A stretch of 64,000 nucleotides of DNA. Source: Eurosta solidaginis. Its lineage: Eukaryota > Arthropoda > Insecta > Diptera > Tephritidae. Below are positions 61,826-64,000 of this stretch, piece after piece (position 1 is the stretch's first letter; each line of letters begins with the position of its first letter). The notes beneath the pieces were generated by a model. It saw only the letters and a list, made by a program, of their open reading frames with translations, made no database searches and had not been told where the DNA came from. The stretch lies in the NCBI RefSeq assembly GCF_040869045.1, contig NC_090319.1, positions 55,524,779 through 55,588,778 of the forward strand, read 5' to 3'. The position numbers and the translations under genes are program-made.

Positions 61826-64000
61826 TTAAGTTGAAAAATTATTGAAAAAGATATCATTTTTTGGCCATTCTAATTGTTTAATATTGTGATTGTCGGCTGC
61901 TTTTTCCAGCCTCGAAAGTAACTCATCTAAATTCGTTATTTCGTTAGCAGTCACGATATTAAGTAAATTATATTTTTTATGTTTTAAATGCGCATAAATT
62001 TGTAAATTGAAGATCTCCTTATGTTTATTATATTGTATTGTTGATTTTACTCGCGGTATCTTTTTTGAAAAATCGTATGAAAATTTATCATAAACTTGTA
62101 CTTTATTATCGTTAGAGGTCGTATCATTTAAACTTATTTTTTCATTTTGTAATTCTTGTTGTTTAGTTTGTGATCGCGTTTTAACGGCTAAAACGTGTTT
62201 TGTCGAATCTTTAATCTCGTCTATACTTATACGCGAAAGAGCATCAGCCACAACATTCGATTTTCCTTTAATATATTCAATTGTAAAATTGTATTCTGAT
62301 AAATCTAATCTGATTCTAGAGAGTTTCGAGGAAGGATCTTTCATATTGAATAGATAAACTAATGGTCTATGGTCTGATTTTACCGTGAAATGTGTACCGT
62401 AGACATACGGCCGAAAATGTTTTATAGCAAAATGTATTGCTAAAAGTTCTAATTCTATGATTGCCTTTTTCTGTTCGGCTTTATTGAAAGATTTTGATGC
62501 AAAGCAAATCGGTAAGTCATTATCTCCATGCTTTTGGCTTAATATAGCGCCACAACCACTCTTAGATGCATCTACAGTGATAATAAATTCTTTTGAAAAA
62601 TCAGGGTATTGTAATAATTGAGGAGACATTAATGATAATCTTAATTTTTCGAAAGCATTTTCGCAAGCATCATCCCAAACAAATTCAACTTTTTTCCGAT
62701 TTAGACGATTTAAAGGGGTTGCCAGTGACGCAAAGTTAGGTATAAAACGCCTATAATAATTTGCAAATGCAACGAATCGCCTAACAGCGTCTTTGTCTTT
62801 TGGCTTATTGTATTTTTTAATTGCGTCTATTTTTGAGTCATCTGGCAGCAGGCCTTTGGAGGTGCATTTATGGCCTAAAAAAGTTACTTCAGAACGAAGG
62901 AAATTGCATTTGTTGGGATTTAACTTTAAATTGAATTTTCTACAAGTTTCGAAAACTTTTTCTAAATTTTTGAGGTGATGTGTCTCGCTACATCCGATGA
63001 CGATAACATCGTCAATGTACATAAAAGCTTGATTTGGCGAAATGCCTGAAAATGCTAATGACATCATACGTGAAAAAGAGTTTGGTGCTATATTTAAACC
63101 GAAAGGTAAAACTTTCCAACGAAAAGCTCCTCGATCTGTACTGAAAGATGTAACGTCTCTAGAATTAACATGAAGTGGTATTTGGTGAAAACCAGAAAAA
63201 AGATCTAAAGTCGAAAAATATTTGGCTCTGCCAAGATTGTCGAGTATGTCGTCTACGCGTGCCAACGGAAATTTGTCTGCGATAAGCTTTTTGTTGACTG
63301 CTCTGAAATCAACGCACATACGGTAAGACTTTTGGCCTGTAGGATCCTTTTTCGGCACCAAAATTAAAGGGCTGTTATAATTAGAAAAGCTGGGTTCTAT
63401 TAAATCATTTTGCATTAAATTTTCGACTTGTTTATTAATTTCTTCACGTTGTGTATATGGTAAACGATAATTTTTTATATAGACTGGATTTTTATCAGTT
63501 AAACGTAGCTTTTGTTCGTAAAAGTTATTTAAAGTCATACGATAAGTTTTTAAAGCGAATACATCGGCATATTTTAAGCATAAATCTAGTAATTGTTTTT
63601 GAGCATAACCCGGCATTTGATTTTTCAAAATTTTCGTTAATTCCTCTAAGCGTTTTTGATCTTTTGAAGTTTCATTGATTTTGTAGACATTGTAGTTGGT
63701 GACATCTTCCGTTACGATATTGCAATTGTTGACATGTTTTACTTCGTCAGTAATATTTAAAATTTTTATAACTGGATTATTTGTGTCAACAATGCACTTT
63801 GCCGTAAAAACACCATTACAGATTTCTTGCGAGTCTACAAAAACAGGATTATCGCATTTTGGTAATTTAAATAACCGATAAACTTCACATCTCGGAGGAA
63901 TAACTAAAGAATCGTTACTTGTGCCGTGTAAAATTGGTATATTTGCGTTATCTAATCCGGTATTAATGGTTATGCTATCGCTTGCGTAATTAATAATGCA
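61826..64000 (-). pseudogene. 412-like pol, divergent family C, runs off the window
   Basis: The frame is open from the window edge (64,000) to a stop at 61,826, some 725 codons; the first Met inside is at 63,628. Parts: end of the protease-RT linker (IPPRCEVYRLFKLPK), RT (CVDFRAVNKKLIADKFPLAR, LDLFSGFHQIPL, FMYIDDVIVIGC), RNase H (TVDASKSGCGAILS, IELELLAIHFAIKHFRP, NVVADALSRI) and the first part of the linker to integrase. It ends IFFNNFST where the complete element continues KYFSISDL, so integrase is lost. It is clearly related to, but less similar than, fragment A. No stop or shift inside the visible part. Confidence 0.85.

Overview
This window is intergenic or heterochromatin-like DNA from an AT-rich insect genome, most likely a higher fly (Diptera). 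The basis is the repertoire: Ty3/gypsy elements of the 412/mdg1 and mdg3/Micropia types, BEL/Pao gag-protease ORFs, a P-element/THAP transposase, PIF/Harbinger with MADF-BESS partners, jockey-like non-LTR elements, foldback-like DNA and TG/TATG-rich spacers. The species call (a tephritid-like fly would fit) is inference. Almost nothing looks like a working host gene; the only host-like sequence is an hnRNP L/smooth RRM fragment at 2.0-2.35 kb.

Layout. 0-2.5 kb: AT-rich DNA, a hairpin minisatellite copy and the hnRNP L-like fragment. 2.5-5.1 kb: decayed 412-like pol with one LTR (minus). 6.1-7.3 kb: a GC-rich BEL/Pao-like gag-protease ORF (minus). 9.92-13.95 kb: a PIF/Harbinger element with TIRs and a TAA target duplication, holding a transposase exon, a complete four-exon MADF-BESS gene and several nested palindromic elements. 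17.3-20.7 kb: a THAP/P-element transposase broken only by one in-frame stop. 22.9-23.7 kb: 5'-truncated non-LTR element. 25.5-31.2 kb: an mdg3/Micropia-like gag-pol (minus) whose gag is split by a TIR element carrying a MADF fragment and by a tandem array of about 590-bp units. 31.5-33.2 kb: jockey-like RT. 33.5-35.6 kb: foldback-like element built of 45-bp repeats in two opposed arms. 35.8-36.4 kb: hairpin minisatellite. 37.1-39.3 and 47.7-49.2 kb: one composite module, cut by a full-length young 412-like element (39,336-47,682). 50.8-51.3 kb: third hairpin minisatellite. 52.9-55.6 kb: second copy of the composite module without the insertion (a paralogous empty site). 55.6-61.8 kb: a mosaic of retroelement, MADF and Helitron-like pieces. 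61.8-64 kb: another, more divergent 412-like pol running off the window.

How parts relate. The complete 412-like element has gag and pol in a -1 frame relation, a tRNA-Arg-type primer site, a polypurine tract and LTRs differing at one site, so it is the most recent and perhaps still active component. The most unusual observations are: (1) a family of GC-hairpin elements present three times, each in an intron of a transposon/MADF-type gene and each in the same orientation relative to that gene, as introner-like elements would be; (2) a duplicated module carrying two head-to-head, mutually similar but unrecognised protein remnants; (3) the foldback array; and (4) the tandem MITE-like array. Everything here is from reading the sequence; no database search was possible.
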